Shown here in pieces: positions 8,537 through 16,908 of a stretch of 64,000 nt of DNA. This stretch comes from CAADGU01 sp035444285 (GTDB lineage Bacteria; Chloroflexota; Anaerolineae; Promineifilales; Promineifilaceae), in the NCBI GenBank assembly GCA_035444285.1, contig DAOMOK010000008.1, forward strand, positions 62,001 through 126,000. The letters are read 5' to 3'. The notes beneath the pieces were generated by a model. The model saw only the letters and a list, made by a program, of their open reading frames with translations. It searched no databases and was not told the DNA's origin. The translations under genes were made by a program, and so were the position numbers. Every line of letters begins with the position of its first letter. Within the stretch, counting starts at the first letter, position 1.

Positions 8537-9547
8537 ATGAACTCTACAATTCTCATTGTCCTGTTGTTATTGGTCGGGGGAATGTTTGGGGCGTTGCTCG
8601 TGTTTTTGGTAGATTGGCGCTATTGGGGGCGGCGAGAGCAAAAGGTGATGGGAGAACGCAATAAAGCCCAGGCGATGAATCAGGTGACGCAGGCGCGGTT
8701 ACAGCGCGCTGAAAAAGGACAGTTGATCGCCCAGAAAGATGTGGAGAGCCTGCGCCAGGATGTGGCCGAACGGGATGAGCGTGTGCAACAGCAGCAGGCT
8801 GAACTCCAGACCCAGAAACAAAAGCTAGAAACGGCCGTAACCGAAATAAACCAATTACAAACCAGGCTGCGCCAGACCACAGTCCAACTTGAGGACTTGC
8901 AAGAACGGGCGCAGGCATTGCAAAACACGTTGTTAACCAGCACGGCCGAGAAAAATTTACTGCACGAAAGCAACGGCCGTTTGGAAAATCAACTAGACGC
9001 AGCCCGCGCCGAAAACCAGCAAATTTGCCAGCGGGTGGCAGTCATGGAAGTGGAACTGAAACATTTACGGGATGACCTGGTTGAGGCGCAGGGCTGGCAG
9101 GAGCGGGCCGCCGCGCTGAAAACGGAAAATGAGGCGCTGGTAGGGCAGTTGAACCGGGCAGAAATACACATTAACGAATTACAGGCGCAGGTGGAGGTCG
9201 CGGCGCACCAGTTAACAGATGCCCAAATCCTGGGCAAAAAGTTGGTGGAGATGCAGACCCGGCTAAAAGAGGCCGAGACACAAACCGAGATGCTGCAAGG
9301 AAAGATGACGGCCGTACAGCACACATTCGACTACACCGGCAAAAATCAGCTTCAACTCATTCGCGGCATTGGCCCGGCTTATGCACGCCGCCTGAATGAG
9401 GCTGGAATCCTCACACTGGAGGACCTGGCTCAATGCGCCCCCGATCAAATTGCCGAAATCATTCAGCCAAAGAAGTGGCAGCATCTACAGCCAGAAGAAT
9501 GGATTCGTGAGGCAAAGGCGTTAACCGTAAAAATCAGCCGCAGTTAA
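8537..9547 (+). CDS. Membrane-anchored coiled-coil protein with C-terminal helix-hairpin-helix
   Basis: 336 residues. One N-terminal membrane helix (residues 4-24), about 220 residues of heptad-rich coiled coil, then LQLIRGIGPAYARRLNEAG and LEDLAQCAPDQIAEII, a helix-hairpin-helix domain like the preceding protein. The layout resembles RmuC-like or structural membrane-DNA tether proteins, but there is no nuclease motif. The start is supported by AAAGG 9 bases upstream. Expected topology puts the coiled coil and HhH in the cytoplasm. A role in tethering nucleic acid or a protein partner is inference. Confidence 0.65.
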   Translation: MNSTILIVLLLLVGGMFGALLVFLVDWRYWGRREQKVMGERNKAQAMNQVTQARLQRAEKGQLIAQKDVESLRQDVAERDERVQQQQAELQTQKQKLETAVTEINQLQTRLRQTTVQLEDLQERAQALQNTLLTSTAEKNLLHESNGRLENQLDAARAENQQICQRVAVMEVELKHLRDDLVEAQGWQERAAALKTENEALVGQLNRAEIHINELQAQVEVAAHQLTDAQILGKKLVEMQTRLKEAETQTEMLQGKMTAVQHTFDYTGKNQLQLIRGIGPAYARRLNEAGILTLEDLAQCAPDQIAEIIQPKKWQHLQPEEWIREAKALTVKISRS

Positions 9548-9568
9548 AAAACCATGACAAAACATTTT

Positions 9569-9662
9569 GTAACCGTTCAGACCTGACAGGTTTATTACTC
9601 GTTCAACTTGAAGCTTTACAGGCCAAAAACCTGTCAGGTCTCCAGAGGGACTGAACGCTTAC
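9569..9662. repeat. Dispersed double palindrome, copy 1 (inverted orientation)
   Basis: 94 bp. The outer arms are GTAACCGTTCAG and CTGAACGCTTAC; the inner arms contain ACCTGACAGGTTT and AAACCTGTCAGGT. Its reverse complement matches copies at 18168-18261, 46850-46943 and 55113-55205 over the whole length with few changes. It contains no ORF. Confidence 0.9.
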
Positions 9663-9857
9663 AACGTTATTCACAAAACAGGTGGCAAATTTATAGTATT
9701 TTTATATGATAGTGGTGGATTGTGGAACCTTCCACACCCCCTTGCTGGGTACGCAGCATCCAAAATTGTGGCCCCGATGCAATCACGATTAACAAGACGG
9801 AGACGTTATCCCGTGGCTGTTTTTACAAGCAATTTTTCACCAAAGGAGTAACAAGGC
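9663..9857 (+). other. Leader region of the two-component cluster
   Basis: About 195 bp with no gene. It has an A/T-rich part with TATAGTATTTTTATATGAT, a small TGTGGAA/TTCCACA hairpin, and an AAAGGAG site just before the response regulator ATG. A promoter is likely here but I cannot place it with confidence. I see no known riboswitch consensus. Confidence 0.35.
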
Positions 9858-10325
9858 ATGGGCAAAGCAGGACAACCATTAACAATTCTGATGGCGGATG
9901 ATGATGCGGATGATCGTCTGTTAACGCAAGAAGCCCTGGAAGAAGCGCGTCTGGTGAACTATTTGCATTTTGTGGAGGATGGCGAACAGTTGATGGATTA
10001 TCTATTCCGCCGTGACAAGTATGCGCACTTACAAAACGACCCCATGCCAGGGTTGATATTGTTAGATTTGAACATGCCCAAGAAAGACGGCCGTGAAGCA
10101 CTGGAAGAGATCAAACGCTCGCCACACCTGCGCCGTATTCCCATTGTGGTGTTGACCACATCCAAAGGTGAGGAGGATATTTATCGCAGCTACGATTTGG
10201 GCGCCAGCTCCTACATCACCAAACCCGTTACCTTTGCCGCCCTGGTGAAGGTCGTTCAAGCAATTGGCAAGTATTGGTTTGAACTGGTCGAACTGCCGCC
10301 TACCGACCACGACATCACTGTCTAA
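9858..10325 (+). CDS. Rcp1-like stand-alone response regulator
   Basis: 155 residues and a single receiver domain. Acidic pocket DDDADD near residues 14-19, phospho-acceptor Asp in LILLDLNMPKKDGRE, Thr/Ser in VVLTTSK and the invariant Lys in SYITKP. The PKKDG after the acceptor and the long insert with FRRDKY are typical of the Rcp1 group that pairs with phytochrome-like or other histidine kinases. There is no output domain, so it acts by protein contact or as a phosphorelay carrier. AAAGGAG precedes the ATG. The next gene is a hybrid kinase, its likely partner. Confidence 0.9.
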   Translation: MGKAGQPLTILMADDDADDRLLTQEALEEARLVNYLHFVEDGEQLMDYLFRRDKYAHLQNDPMPGLILLDLNMPKKDGREALEEIKRSPHLRRIPIVVLTTSKGEEDIYRSYDLGASSYITKPVTFAALVKVVQAIGKYWFELVELPPTDHDITV

Positions 10326-10379
10326 ACAGTTCGCCGAACAGCACGTATTGTATATTTCGTCAGGATATTAAAGTGCCAA

Positions 10380-11936
10380 ATGGATTCGATACGCATATTA
10401 CTGGTAGATGATGACGAAGATGACTACCTGATTACCCAAGATTTATTAGCGGATATTGGTGATAACCTTTACGTTTTGGATTGGGTAGCCACATATGAAG
10501 CCGCCATCAACAAAATAGCCCAAAATGCACATGACATTTATTTAGTGGATTTCCGGTTGGGTAAATTCAGTGGGTTGGAGCTGCTTCGTTGGGCAATAGC
10601 CAGTGGTTGTAAAGCACCGGTCATTTTGCTCACCGGTCAGGGCGACCACCAGGTAGACCTGGAAGCGATGGAGGCAGGCGCAGCCGATTATCTGGTAAAA
10701 GGCCAGATAAACCCGCAAATCCTGGAACGCGCCATTCGCTATGCCGTTGAGCGATACCGTGCTCAGGCGGAGCGATTGAAATTGGAAGCGGAACTGCGAC
10801 AGGCCCAGAAAATGGAAGCCATTGGGCATATGGCCGGTGGCATTGCCCACGACTTTAACAATGTTTTGACTGCTATTCTCAGCTATGCCAGCCTGGCGCG
10901 GCGGCATGTACTGCCAGACCACCCGGTTTACAGTAAGTTGGTGGGCATTGAGGAATCCAGCCAGCGTGCGGCTAACCTGACTCAACAATTGTTGGCGTTT
11001 GCGCGGCGGCAGGTTGTAGCGCCGCGTATTTTGAATTTGAATGAAGTGGTGCTGAATCTGGATAAACTGCTGCGCCGCCTGATCAATGCCGATATTGAGC
11101 TGGTGACGCTGCCAGGGCAAAACCTGAGCCTGGTGAAAGTGGACCCTGGACAGGTGGAACAGGTGATGGTGAATCTGGTGGTGAATGCCCGCGATGCCAT
11201 GCCGGATGGCGGCAAGCTGACGATTCGCACAGAGAATAAGGTGCTGACGCCGCAGTATGCGCATCAGCATGTGGATGTGGTACCAGGTGAATATGTGTGC
11301 CTGAGCGTGAGCGACACCGGTATGGGGATGACGGATGAGGTGAAAGCGCGCATCTTTGATCCCTTTTTCACCACCAAAGAACCGGGAAAAGGTACCGGGT
11401 TGGGGTTGGCCACGTGTTACGGGATCGTGAAACAAAATGGTGGACACATTCAGGTGGAGAGCCAATCGGGCAAGGGCACCACTTTTAATATCTATCTGCC
11501 AGGTGTGGCGAAGTCGGAAGTGGAACGGGTGGTCAGTGAACCGATAACGCTGTTACCACAAGGCGAGGAATCTATTTTGCTGGTGGAGGATGAGCCGGCT
11601 GTGCGCCAGATTGTGACCGAACTACTGGAGCAACAAGGGTATACGGTTTACACGGCCGTCAATGGCGAGGATGCCCTCCGTTTGTTGGAAAGCGAAGAGA
11701 TGCCCGGCAAATTAGACCTGCTGCTCACCGATATTGTGATGCCCCGCTTAACGGGCACGGCACTGGCTGATAAGGTGCGCGGGCGTTACCCGGAATTGAA
11801 AATCATTTTCATGTCTGGTTATGCCGATGAATCACTGGCAAAACAGGGAACGCTGGAAGCGGGCACTGCCTTTATCCAAAAACCGTTTACACTGGAAGTA
11901 TTGGCCCGCAAAATCCGGCAAGTTTTGGATGTGTAA
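10380..11936 (+). CDS. Hybrid histidine kinase: receiver - HisKA - HATPase - receiver
   Basis: 518 residues. An N-terminal receiver (about 4-125, LLVDDDEDDYLI and the acceptor in YLVDFRLGK) is followed by a coiled linker, the HisKA box with the phospho-histidine in GGIAHDFNNVLTAI (about residue 158), and a catalytic ATPase with the N box VNARDAMPDGG, DTGMGM and GKGTGLGLATC. The C-terminal receiver has LLVEDEP and LLLTDIVMPRLTG. There is no membrane segment or sensor domain, so the input is probably the N-terminal receiver, phosphorylated from elsewhere. This layout matches cytoplasmic phosphorelay kinases. It lies 54 bases after the Rcp1-like gene. Confidence 0.92.
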   Translation: MDSIRILLVDDDEDDYLITQDLLADIGDNLYVLDWVATYEAAINKIAQNAHDIYLVDFRLGKFSGLELLRWAIASGCKAPVILLTGQGDHQVDLEAMEAGAADYLVKGQINPQILERAIRYAVERYRAQAERLKLEAELRQAQKMEAIGHMAGGIAHDFNNVLTAILSYASLARRHVLPDHPVYSKLVGIEESSQRAANLTQQLLAFARRQVVAPRILNLNEVVLNLDKLLRRLINADIELVTLPGQNLSLVKVDPGQVEQVMVNLVVNARDAMPDGGKLTIRTENKVLTPQYAHQHVDVVPGEYVCLSVSDTGMGMTDEVKARIFDPFFTTKEPGKGTGLGLATCYGIVKQNGGHIQVESQSGKGTTFNIYLPGVAKSEVERVVSEPITLLPQGEESILLVEDEPAVRQIVTELLEQQGYTVYTAVNGEDALRLLESEEMPGKLDLLLTDIVMPRLTGTALADKVRGRYPELKIIFMSGYADESLAKQGTLEAGTAFIQKPFTLEVLARKIRQVLDV

Positions 11937-11956
11937 CCCCTGCAATAAGTAACCGT

Positions 11957-12499
11957 TTAGCTCAGACAGATAACGGCCGTCGCCAATCTTCCCCACACAT
12001 GAAAAATCCAATGAATCCCCTGTCGCCACCTGGGGGGTTGGGAACCAAACGCCACTTGCGGCGGCGCGCTGCCCGTTAACACCCGGTTATCCCAGGCCGC
12101 CAGCCGGGTTAGATGCCGGTTTAGCCATAATCCGCGCCCCTGGTGCAGATGCAGCCAACGGCCGTGATGCTGCCGCATGATCACCAGCCCCAACACATTG
12201 GCCGCCGGCAGGGGTGGATCAAACACCACCGGTTTGTCTCCTCGTGTTAGCAATAAGGGAGGGTCTGTGCCGGGCACATATCCCCAGAAGCGATGCGTCC
12301 ACAGGCCGGCGTCAGTCTGAAAGGTGATGATGTCACCGGGCAGCAACGGCCGTGTCAGCGCCACAATCATCACCTGATCCCCCCGTCTTATCAACGGAGA
12401 CATACTGTTGCTGGTAACGCTGAGCATGGCCTGCCCCCCTGCTTGTAAGTTTTCCTGCAAAAGGGCGCGCAACTGGCTGCTTTCCGGTTGATTCATCAT
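11957..12499 (-). CDS. SipW-like signal peptidase (S24/S26 family)
   Basis: 180 residues. The nucleophile serine is in SVTSNSMSPLIRRGD. The usual catalytic lysine region is replaced by LWTHRFWGY, with histidine where ER-type and SipW peptidases use His, and LLTRGDKPVVFDPP provides the conserved acidic box. This indicates a Ser-His signal peptidase rather than the Ser-Lys LepB type. There is no obvious N-terminal anchor; a hydrophobic stretch is near the C-terminus (HWIFHVWGRLATAVICL). Two ATGs sit at the start and no strong ribosome site is visible. It would cleave exported proteins; the substrates are unknown. Confidence 0.72.
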   Translation of the reverse strand: MMNQPESSQLRALLQENLQAGGQAMLSVTSNSMSPLIRRGDQVMIVALTRPLLPGDIITFQTDAGLWTHRFWGYVPGTDPPLLLTRGDKPVVFDPPLPAANVLGLVIMRQHHGRWLHLHQGRGLWLNRHLTRLAAWDNRVLTGSAPPQVAFGSQPPRWRQGIHWIFHVWGRLATAVICLS

Positions 12500-12620
12500 G
12501 GAAGTTGATTATGCCTCAGGTTTTCCATCAAGTCAGGTAATCAGGCTGCCCGGCGCAGGCCGTTTGGCGCGGCGGATAGTCAGGGTTACAATGGCTGTAC
12601 CTGACCAGGAGGAAAACAAG

Positions 12621-12836
12621 ATGAACGTTCGTTGTAATTATTGTGGTCACTCATTTAGCATCAGCCGGGAATTTATAGCGGAGGCTGTGCCCCAAGCCCT
12701 GGAAAAGAAGCAAAAGTCGGTGGTAGTGGAATGTGCTAACTGTCGCAAACAGGTGAAAGTGCCGGTGCGCCAGATGCAGCGCTACATGCCCCGTCCGGCG
12801 TCGGAAGAAGAGGAGGAGGAGGCAGGTAACGGGTAA
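12621..12836 (+). CDS. Small zinc-ribbon protein
   Basis: 71 residues. CNYCGHSF near the start and CANCRK further on form a four-cysteine zinc ribbon, followed by a basic segment and a poly-Glu tail. The ATG is placed after AGGAGG (12607-12612); a longer in-frame reading from 12498 is not supported. This resembles MJ0042/finger-type small proteins of unknown role. It is convergent with nadD, 4 bases away. Confidence 0.65.
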   Translation: MNVRCNYCGHSFSISREFIAEAVPQALEKKQKSVVVECANCRKQVKVPVRQMQRYMPRPASEEEEEEAGNG

Positions 12837-12840
12837 GCGC

Positions 12841-13458
12841 CTATCCCATCGCTTCTTGACGATACAGCCCATGCTGCTGGATATAAGCCAGAACCGCTGG
12901 CGGCGTCAGGTAGCGCAGTGAGCGTCCGGCTGCGGCCCAATGGCGAATCTGGGTGGCGGAGAGAGATACCGACGGCCCATCGAGCCACTGGGTGGCGCGG
13001 CGGATGTGGGGCACGGCCGTTTCCAAAACTTCCCAATCAATCTCCACCCCAGGGCGCGGCAGCACAGCCAACTGGCACTGCTGGATGAGGCGCTGTGGTT
13101 CCACCCAGGCGGGCAAATCACGCAGGGAATCGGCCCCAATGAGCAGCCATAATTGGGCATCCGGGTAACGGGTTTGAATTTGTGGCAGCAGTGTGACGGT
13201 GGTGTGTGGTGGCTTCCGGTCAGCATCGGTTGTGTCCAGTGTGAAAGCGGGATTATCTTGAATGGCTAATTGGGTCATGGTCAGGCGGTGGGATACGGCC
13301 GTGATGGTTTTTCCTTCTTTGTGAGGTGGCGTACCCACCGGCAAAAACAGCACCCGGGCCAACCCCAGTTGTTCTCGTGCCGCCTCCGCCAGCCACAAAT
13401 GCCCTACATGTGGCGGATCAAAAGTTCCCCCCAACAACCCTATTGCCAGCTTTTTCAC
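12841..13458 (-). CDS. nadD: Nicotinate-nucleotide adenylyltransferase
   Basis: 205 residues, normal for NadD. GLLGGTFDPPHVGHL holds the nucleotidyltransferase HxGH motif, PPHKE lies in the substrate loop, and SLSATQIRHWAAAGRSLRYL is the C-terminal ISSTxxR-like motif. It transfers AMP from ATP to nicotinate mononucleotide, the penultimate step of NAD synthesis. The start is GTG with AAAGGTGG upstream. It follows obgE on the same strand with a gap of about 90 bases, as in many bacteria where obg and nadD are neighbours. Confidence 0.96.
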   Translation of the reverse strand: MKKLAIGLLGGTFDPPHVGHLWLAEAAREQLGLARVLFLPVGTPPHKEGKTITAVSHRLTMTQLAIQDNPAFTLDTTDADRKPPHTTVTLLPQIQTRYPDAQLWLLIGADSLRDLPAWVEPQRLIQQCQLAVLPRPGVEIDWEVLETAVPHIRRATQWLDGPSVSLSATQIRHWAAAGRSLRYLTPPAVLAYIQQHGLYRQEAMG

Positions 13459-13547
13459 CCGACCACCTTTGGAATTATGAATTAGGAATTATGAAGGGGG
13501 AATAAGGCCCACTTCATCACCCCATCACCCCACCACCTGATCATCAC

Positions 13548-14807
13548 CTACTCGCCCCACTCCAATACCTCGTCGCCAATGTGTACCGTATCACCAACCT
13601 GCACCCCCGCCTCCGTCAGCGCCGCCGAGATGCCCATTCGCTCCAAAACTGCCTGGAAGTGCAGCAAAGTAGTATCGAACTCAAAATAAGTCATAGACGC
13701 CACCCGTTCGATCTGCCGTCCACGCACTCGCCAGCCATCACCTTCCCGCTCAATAGAGAATGCATCATCCTCATCTGGCGTAATGATAACTTCCACCGGA
13801 ACGGATGGTTCCGGCAGTGGCGCTTCATCCAGCATCTTTTTCACCCGATACAACATCTGCCGCACACCCTGTCCGGTCACGGCCGAGATGCTGCAAAACG
13901 GATAGCCGACTTTCTCAATCTCTTCGCGCAAAATTGGCTCCCAAGCGACCGTATCCGGTAAATCCATCTTGTTGAGCACTACCAACTGCGGCCTTTCTTC
14001 CAACGCCGCGTTGTATAATTCCAATTCCTGGTTGATCATGAGCCAATCTTCCAGCGGCTCTTTGGCGCTACCGTCCAGCAAGTGGATCAGCACTCTGGTT
14101 CGTTCAATGTGCCGTAGAAAGTCATGTCCCAGCCCCACGCCTTCGGCTGCGCCTTCAATCAGGCCGGGAATATCGGCCAACACCATCGTCTCATATTCAT
14201 CCAGGGTGACAACGCCCAACTGTGGCTGCAAGGTGGTGAAAGGATAATTGGCAATTTTGGGACGGGCCTGGCTCACGGCCGTGAGCAGAGTAGATTTGCC
14301 TGCATTGGGTTTACCCACAAGACCCACATCCGCAATCAACTTCAATTCCAACGTCAACCATAGCTCTTGCCCCGGCTCGCCACGTTCGGCCAGACGCGGC
14401 GCCCGGTTCACGCTGGACACAAAACGGGCATTGCCACGTCCACCACGCCCCCCTTTGAGTACCAGCACTTCTTGCCCATCCTGAACAATATCCGCCAGCA
14501 GTTCTTCCGTTTCCGCATGGCGGATCAACGTGCCCACAGGTACTTCGATACGCTGCGTTTCGCCATTTTTGCCATGCCGATCTTTCGTGTTGCCGTGAAC
14601 ACCGTGCCCGGCGCGGTAATGTACTTTTTTATGGAAGGCAGCCAGAGTGCTCATATGCCGGTTGCCTACGAACACAATATCGCCGCCACGCCCGCCATCG
14701 CCACCATCGGGGCCACCCAGTGGCACATGCGCTTCGCGGCGGAAGCCGATCATGCCATCGCCGCCATTGCCGCTGCGCACGTAAATTTTTGCCTCATCGT
14801 AAAACAT
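13548..14807 (-). CDS. obgE: Obg/CgtA GTPase
   Basis: 419 residues. The glycine-rich Obg domain (FYDEAKIYVRSGNGGDG and repeated GG motifs) covers residues 1-158. The GTPase domain has GKPNAGKSTLL (P-loop), DIPGLIEGA (switch II) and NKMDLPD (G4). The C-terminal OCT domain is also present. Obg binds the 50S subunit and couples ribosome assembly to GTP and ppGpp. It lies with DUF177 upstream and nadD downstream on the same strand. Confidence 0.97.
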   Translation of the reverse strand: MFYDEAKIYVRSGNGGDGMIGFRREAHVPLGGPDGGDGGRGGDIVFVGNRHMSTLAAFHKKVHYRAGHGVHGNTKDRHGKNGETQRIEVPVGTLIRHAETEELLADIVQDGQEVLVLKGGRGGRGNARFVSSVNRAPRLAERGEPGQELWLTLELKLIADVGLVGKPNAGKSTLLTAVSQARPKIANYPFTTLQPQLGVVTLDEYETMVLADIPGLIEGAAEGVGLGHDFLRHIERTRVLIHLLDGSAKEPLEDWLMINQELELYNAALEERPQLVVLNKMDLPDTVAWEPILREEIEKVGYPFCSISAVTGQGVRQMLYRVKKMLDEAPLPEPSVPVEVIITPDEDDAFSIEREGDGWRVRGRQIERVASMTYFEFDTTLLHFQAVLERMGISAALTEAGVQVGDTVHIGDEVLEWGE

Positions 14808-14820
14808 AATTTTGCTGGGT

Positions 14821-14868
14821 AGACAGCCGATTTCTCAAGCAACCTTTGGTTGTCGAAATCGGCTGTCT
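14821..14868. terminator. Intergenic hairpin between DUF177 gene and obgE
   Basis: The 14-bp arms AGACAGCCGATTTC (14821-14834) and GAAATCGGCTGTCT (14855-14868) are perfectly complementary around a 20-base loop. It lies in the short space between two same-strand genes and touches the stop of the upstream one. There is no clear T tract, so it may attenuate or stabilise the mRNA rather than end it. Confidence 0.6.
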
Positions 14869-15383
14869 TATTCATCCAATAATTGTCGCAAAGCAGCCAG
14901 ACGGGGGTCTATCTTTTCTGTCTGGCAGTCACAAGGGCCTTCGTTCAGATTTTGCCCACATTCCACACACAATCCCAGGCAATCCGGTTTGCAAATAGGC
15001 CGAATGGGTATTTCTAGCAAGGCCAGTTCGCGCACCAGCGGGGCCAGGTCTATAAAACCGTCCTCGCCCACGATAAATTCACCTGCAGGGGCAGTGGCTG
15101 GTGGGTAATAAAACAACTCATCAATTTGTAGCAGCGCTTCAATCTGCCCATTCTCCAGGCAACGCACACAGGTGATGTCTAGCTGCGTTTTGAGTAAACC
15201 GCTCACATAGATGCCTTCGCCGGTACGGGTTACCACAAAAGCGCCGGTGAGCGGAGCGAGGGTTAAATCAGCTGCCACCTGGATGGTGGGATATGCCAGT
15301 TCAATGGTGCGGCTTGTCCCCAGTGAGGCTTCAAGCAAAAATCCCAGGTTGAAGCGGAGCCGGGAAGGGAATTGCTTTTCCAT
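14868..15383 (-). CDS. DUF177 (YceD-like) protein
   Basis: 171 residues. The N-terminal beta domain contains TCVRCLENGQIEALLQ, and the C-terminus has CKPDCLGLCVECGQNLNEG, the four-cysteine zinc site of DUF177. Family members act near 23S rRNA and L32 (rpmF) in ribosome assembly, but no rpmF gene follows here; obgE does. The start is the ATG after GGAGGG, 45 bases inside the longest frame. Confidence 0.88.
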   Translation of the reverse strand: MEKQFPSRLRFNLGFLLEASLGTSRTIELAYPTIQVAADLTLAPLTGAFVVTRTGEGIYVSGLLKTQLDITCVRCLENGQIEALLQIDELFYYPPATAPAGEFIVGEDGFIDLAPLVRELALLEIPIRPICKPDCLGLCVECGQNLNEGPCDCQTEKIDPRLAALRQLLDE

Positions 15384-15473
15384 GATAGTCCCTCCGATTA
15401 CGGTAGAATTGGCTGGCGAGTATAACATAGGGGATATGATTTCAGAAATAAGCTCATAAAGAGGTAATTACGG

Positions 15474-16082
15474 ATGAAACAGGTAAAGAAATTGTTGGTA
15501 GCCACACATAACAAAGGGAAGGTGAGGGAATTTGCCGAGATGATGCAAGACATGGATATTGCCTGGTTGGGGCTTGATGAGGTAGGTGTGACGGAAGATG
15601 TGCCGGAAACGGGAAACACTTTTCGAGAAAATGCTGTTTTGAAGGCGGTCACTTATGCTCAGATGAGAGGTTTGCTGACGTTGGCGGATGATTCAGGGTT
15701 GGAGATTGATGCGTTGGGTGGTGCGCCAGGGGTTTATTCGGCGCGGTATGGGGGTACAGAACTGACCCATGCGGGACGGTATGAATTGGTGTTGCAACAG
15801 TTGGCGCATGTGCCCGAATCGGCCCGTACTGCCCGATTTCGTTGTGTGATTGTGGTGGCGGATGCACACGGCCGTATCCTGGCCGAAGCTGACGGTGTAT
15901 GTGAAGGTCTGATCGCGCACTCCCCGGCGGGCAGCGGTGGTTTTGGTTATGACCCCGTATTTTTTATGCCAGAAATGGGCAAAACGATGGCTCAACTTAG
16001 TTCCGCCGAAAAACACCAGGTCAGCCACCGGGGGCGAGCCATGCGGCAACTAGAACCGCTGCTGCGCCAGATTCTGACCTGA
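15474..16082 (+). CDS. rdgB: Non-canonical purine NTP pyrophosphatase (RdgB/HAM1)
   Basis: 202 residues. LLVATHNKGKVREF starts the domain, ADDSGLEIDALGGAPGVYSAR is the metal and substrate loop, GSGGFGYDPVFF follows, and the C-terminus has SHRGRAM. These are all hallmarks of RdgB. It hydrolyses ITP, XTP and their deoxy forms to monophosphates to keep them out of DNA and RNA. Divergent from the DUF177 gene; AGAGGT lies ahead of the ATG. Confidence 0.96.
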   Translation: MKQVKKLLVATHNKGKVREFAEMMQDMDIAWLGLDEVGVTEDVPETGNTFRENAVLKAVTYAQMRGLLTLADDSGLEIDALGGAPGVYSARYGGTELTHAGRYELVLQQLAHVPESARTARFRCVIVVADAHGRILAEADGVCEGLIAHSPAGSGGFGYDPVFFMPEMGKTMAQLSSAEKHQVSHRGRAMRQLEPLLRQILT

Positions 16083-16324
16083 GAATTGTGAAATAATTTA
16101 CTAACTTGTCGTTCTCATTAAACACACACTTTGTATGAATCTTGTCGTGATCCTTGCCGAATTTCTGACAGGCAACGGCCGTCTTTCACGCTTTAATTGA
16201 CAGTATAACTTTCCCATTTTCCGGGCAAGTTGGATTTGTGGAAGACAAATCGGGCAGAGGAAGTTCGCAGAGCGGTTTGAGCCGCCGTTGCCCCAGGCAG
16301 AATGTGATGAAGGAGTCCCAAGAT

Positions 16325-16711
16325 ATGCAAGTTGTTTTGATCGTTGACGATAATACGGCCGTGCGTATGGTCATTTCTGATTTTCTGACCTACACTTTTC
16401 AGCATGTGAAAGTGTTGCAAGCCATGGATGGTGTGGAAGGGATGGCGCTCGCCAGAGAAGCCAGACCCGATTTGATCCTGCTCGATGCAGAGATGCCGAA
16501 TATGAACGGCTTTGAAGTAGCCCAACATCTCCGCGCCTCTAGCGATACGCAGATGATACCAATCATTGCTATTTCCAGCGGGCCAGAAAGCAACCCCATC
16601 GTATCCGGTTTGCGTGCCATTTCCGATGCCACGTTGCCCAAACCTTTCTCCCCGGATGAACTGGTAAGTGTGGTGAACGGCCTCAAACCTATCTCTGGCA
16701 TTACTGCCTGA
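16325..16711 (+). CDS. Single-domain response regulator
   Basis: About 128 residues. VVLIVDDNTAVRMVI, phospho-acceptor Asp in LILLDAEMPNMNGFEV and Lys in ATLPKPFSP define an intact receiver with no output domain. The ATG is chosen because AAGGAG (16310-16315) lies 9 bases before it; frames from 16238 or 16307 have no such site. It sits near another regulator at 16909 and may receive phosphate from the hybrid kinase at 10380. Confidence 0.88.
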   Translation: MQVVLIVDDNTAVRMVISDFLTYTFQHVKVLQAMDGVEGMALAREARPDLILLDAEMPNMNGFEVAQHLRASSDTQMIPIIAISSGPESNPIVSGLRAISDATLPKPFSPDELVSVVNGLKPISGITA

Positions 16712-16721
16712 ATCCTCTCCA

Positions 16722-16777
16722 TCAGGCACAGGGGCTACAGGCAGGGAAAACCCCTAACCATCCGACCCTGTGCCTGA
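16722..16777. terminator. Hairpin after the response regulator
   Basis: The 12-bp arms TCAGGCACAGGG (16722-16733) and CCCTGTGCCTGA (16766-16777) are perfect complements, with an inner GGGG/CCCC helix. It lies 10 bases past the stop codon. The T tract is weak. Confidence 0.6.
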
Positions 16778-16835
16778 CACAACCCAATTTCACTTTACGC
16801 CAGTAAATAGCCACTAAAACATGACCCTTTTGACC

Positions 16836-16863
16836 TTGCACACAGTATGTTTGCCTCTATAAT
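16836..16863 (+). promoter_or_regulatory. Sigma-70-like promoter for the 16909 regulator
   Basis: TTGCAC (16836-16841), 16-base spacer, TATAAT (16858-16863), about 45 bases ahead of the ATG. The -10 is a perfect match to consensus. Confidence 0.5.
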
Positions 16864-16908
16864 GGCAAACACAGCCCAAGTTAAATTTTGGCATAGAGAG
16901 GGAAGAAT

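Noticed and set aside
9663..9857. Riboswitch ahead of the two-component genes
   Set aside because: I looked for c-di-GMP, cobalamin and similar consensus cores and saw none.
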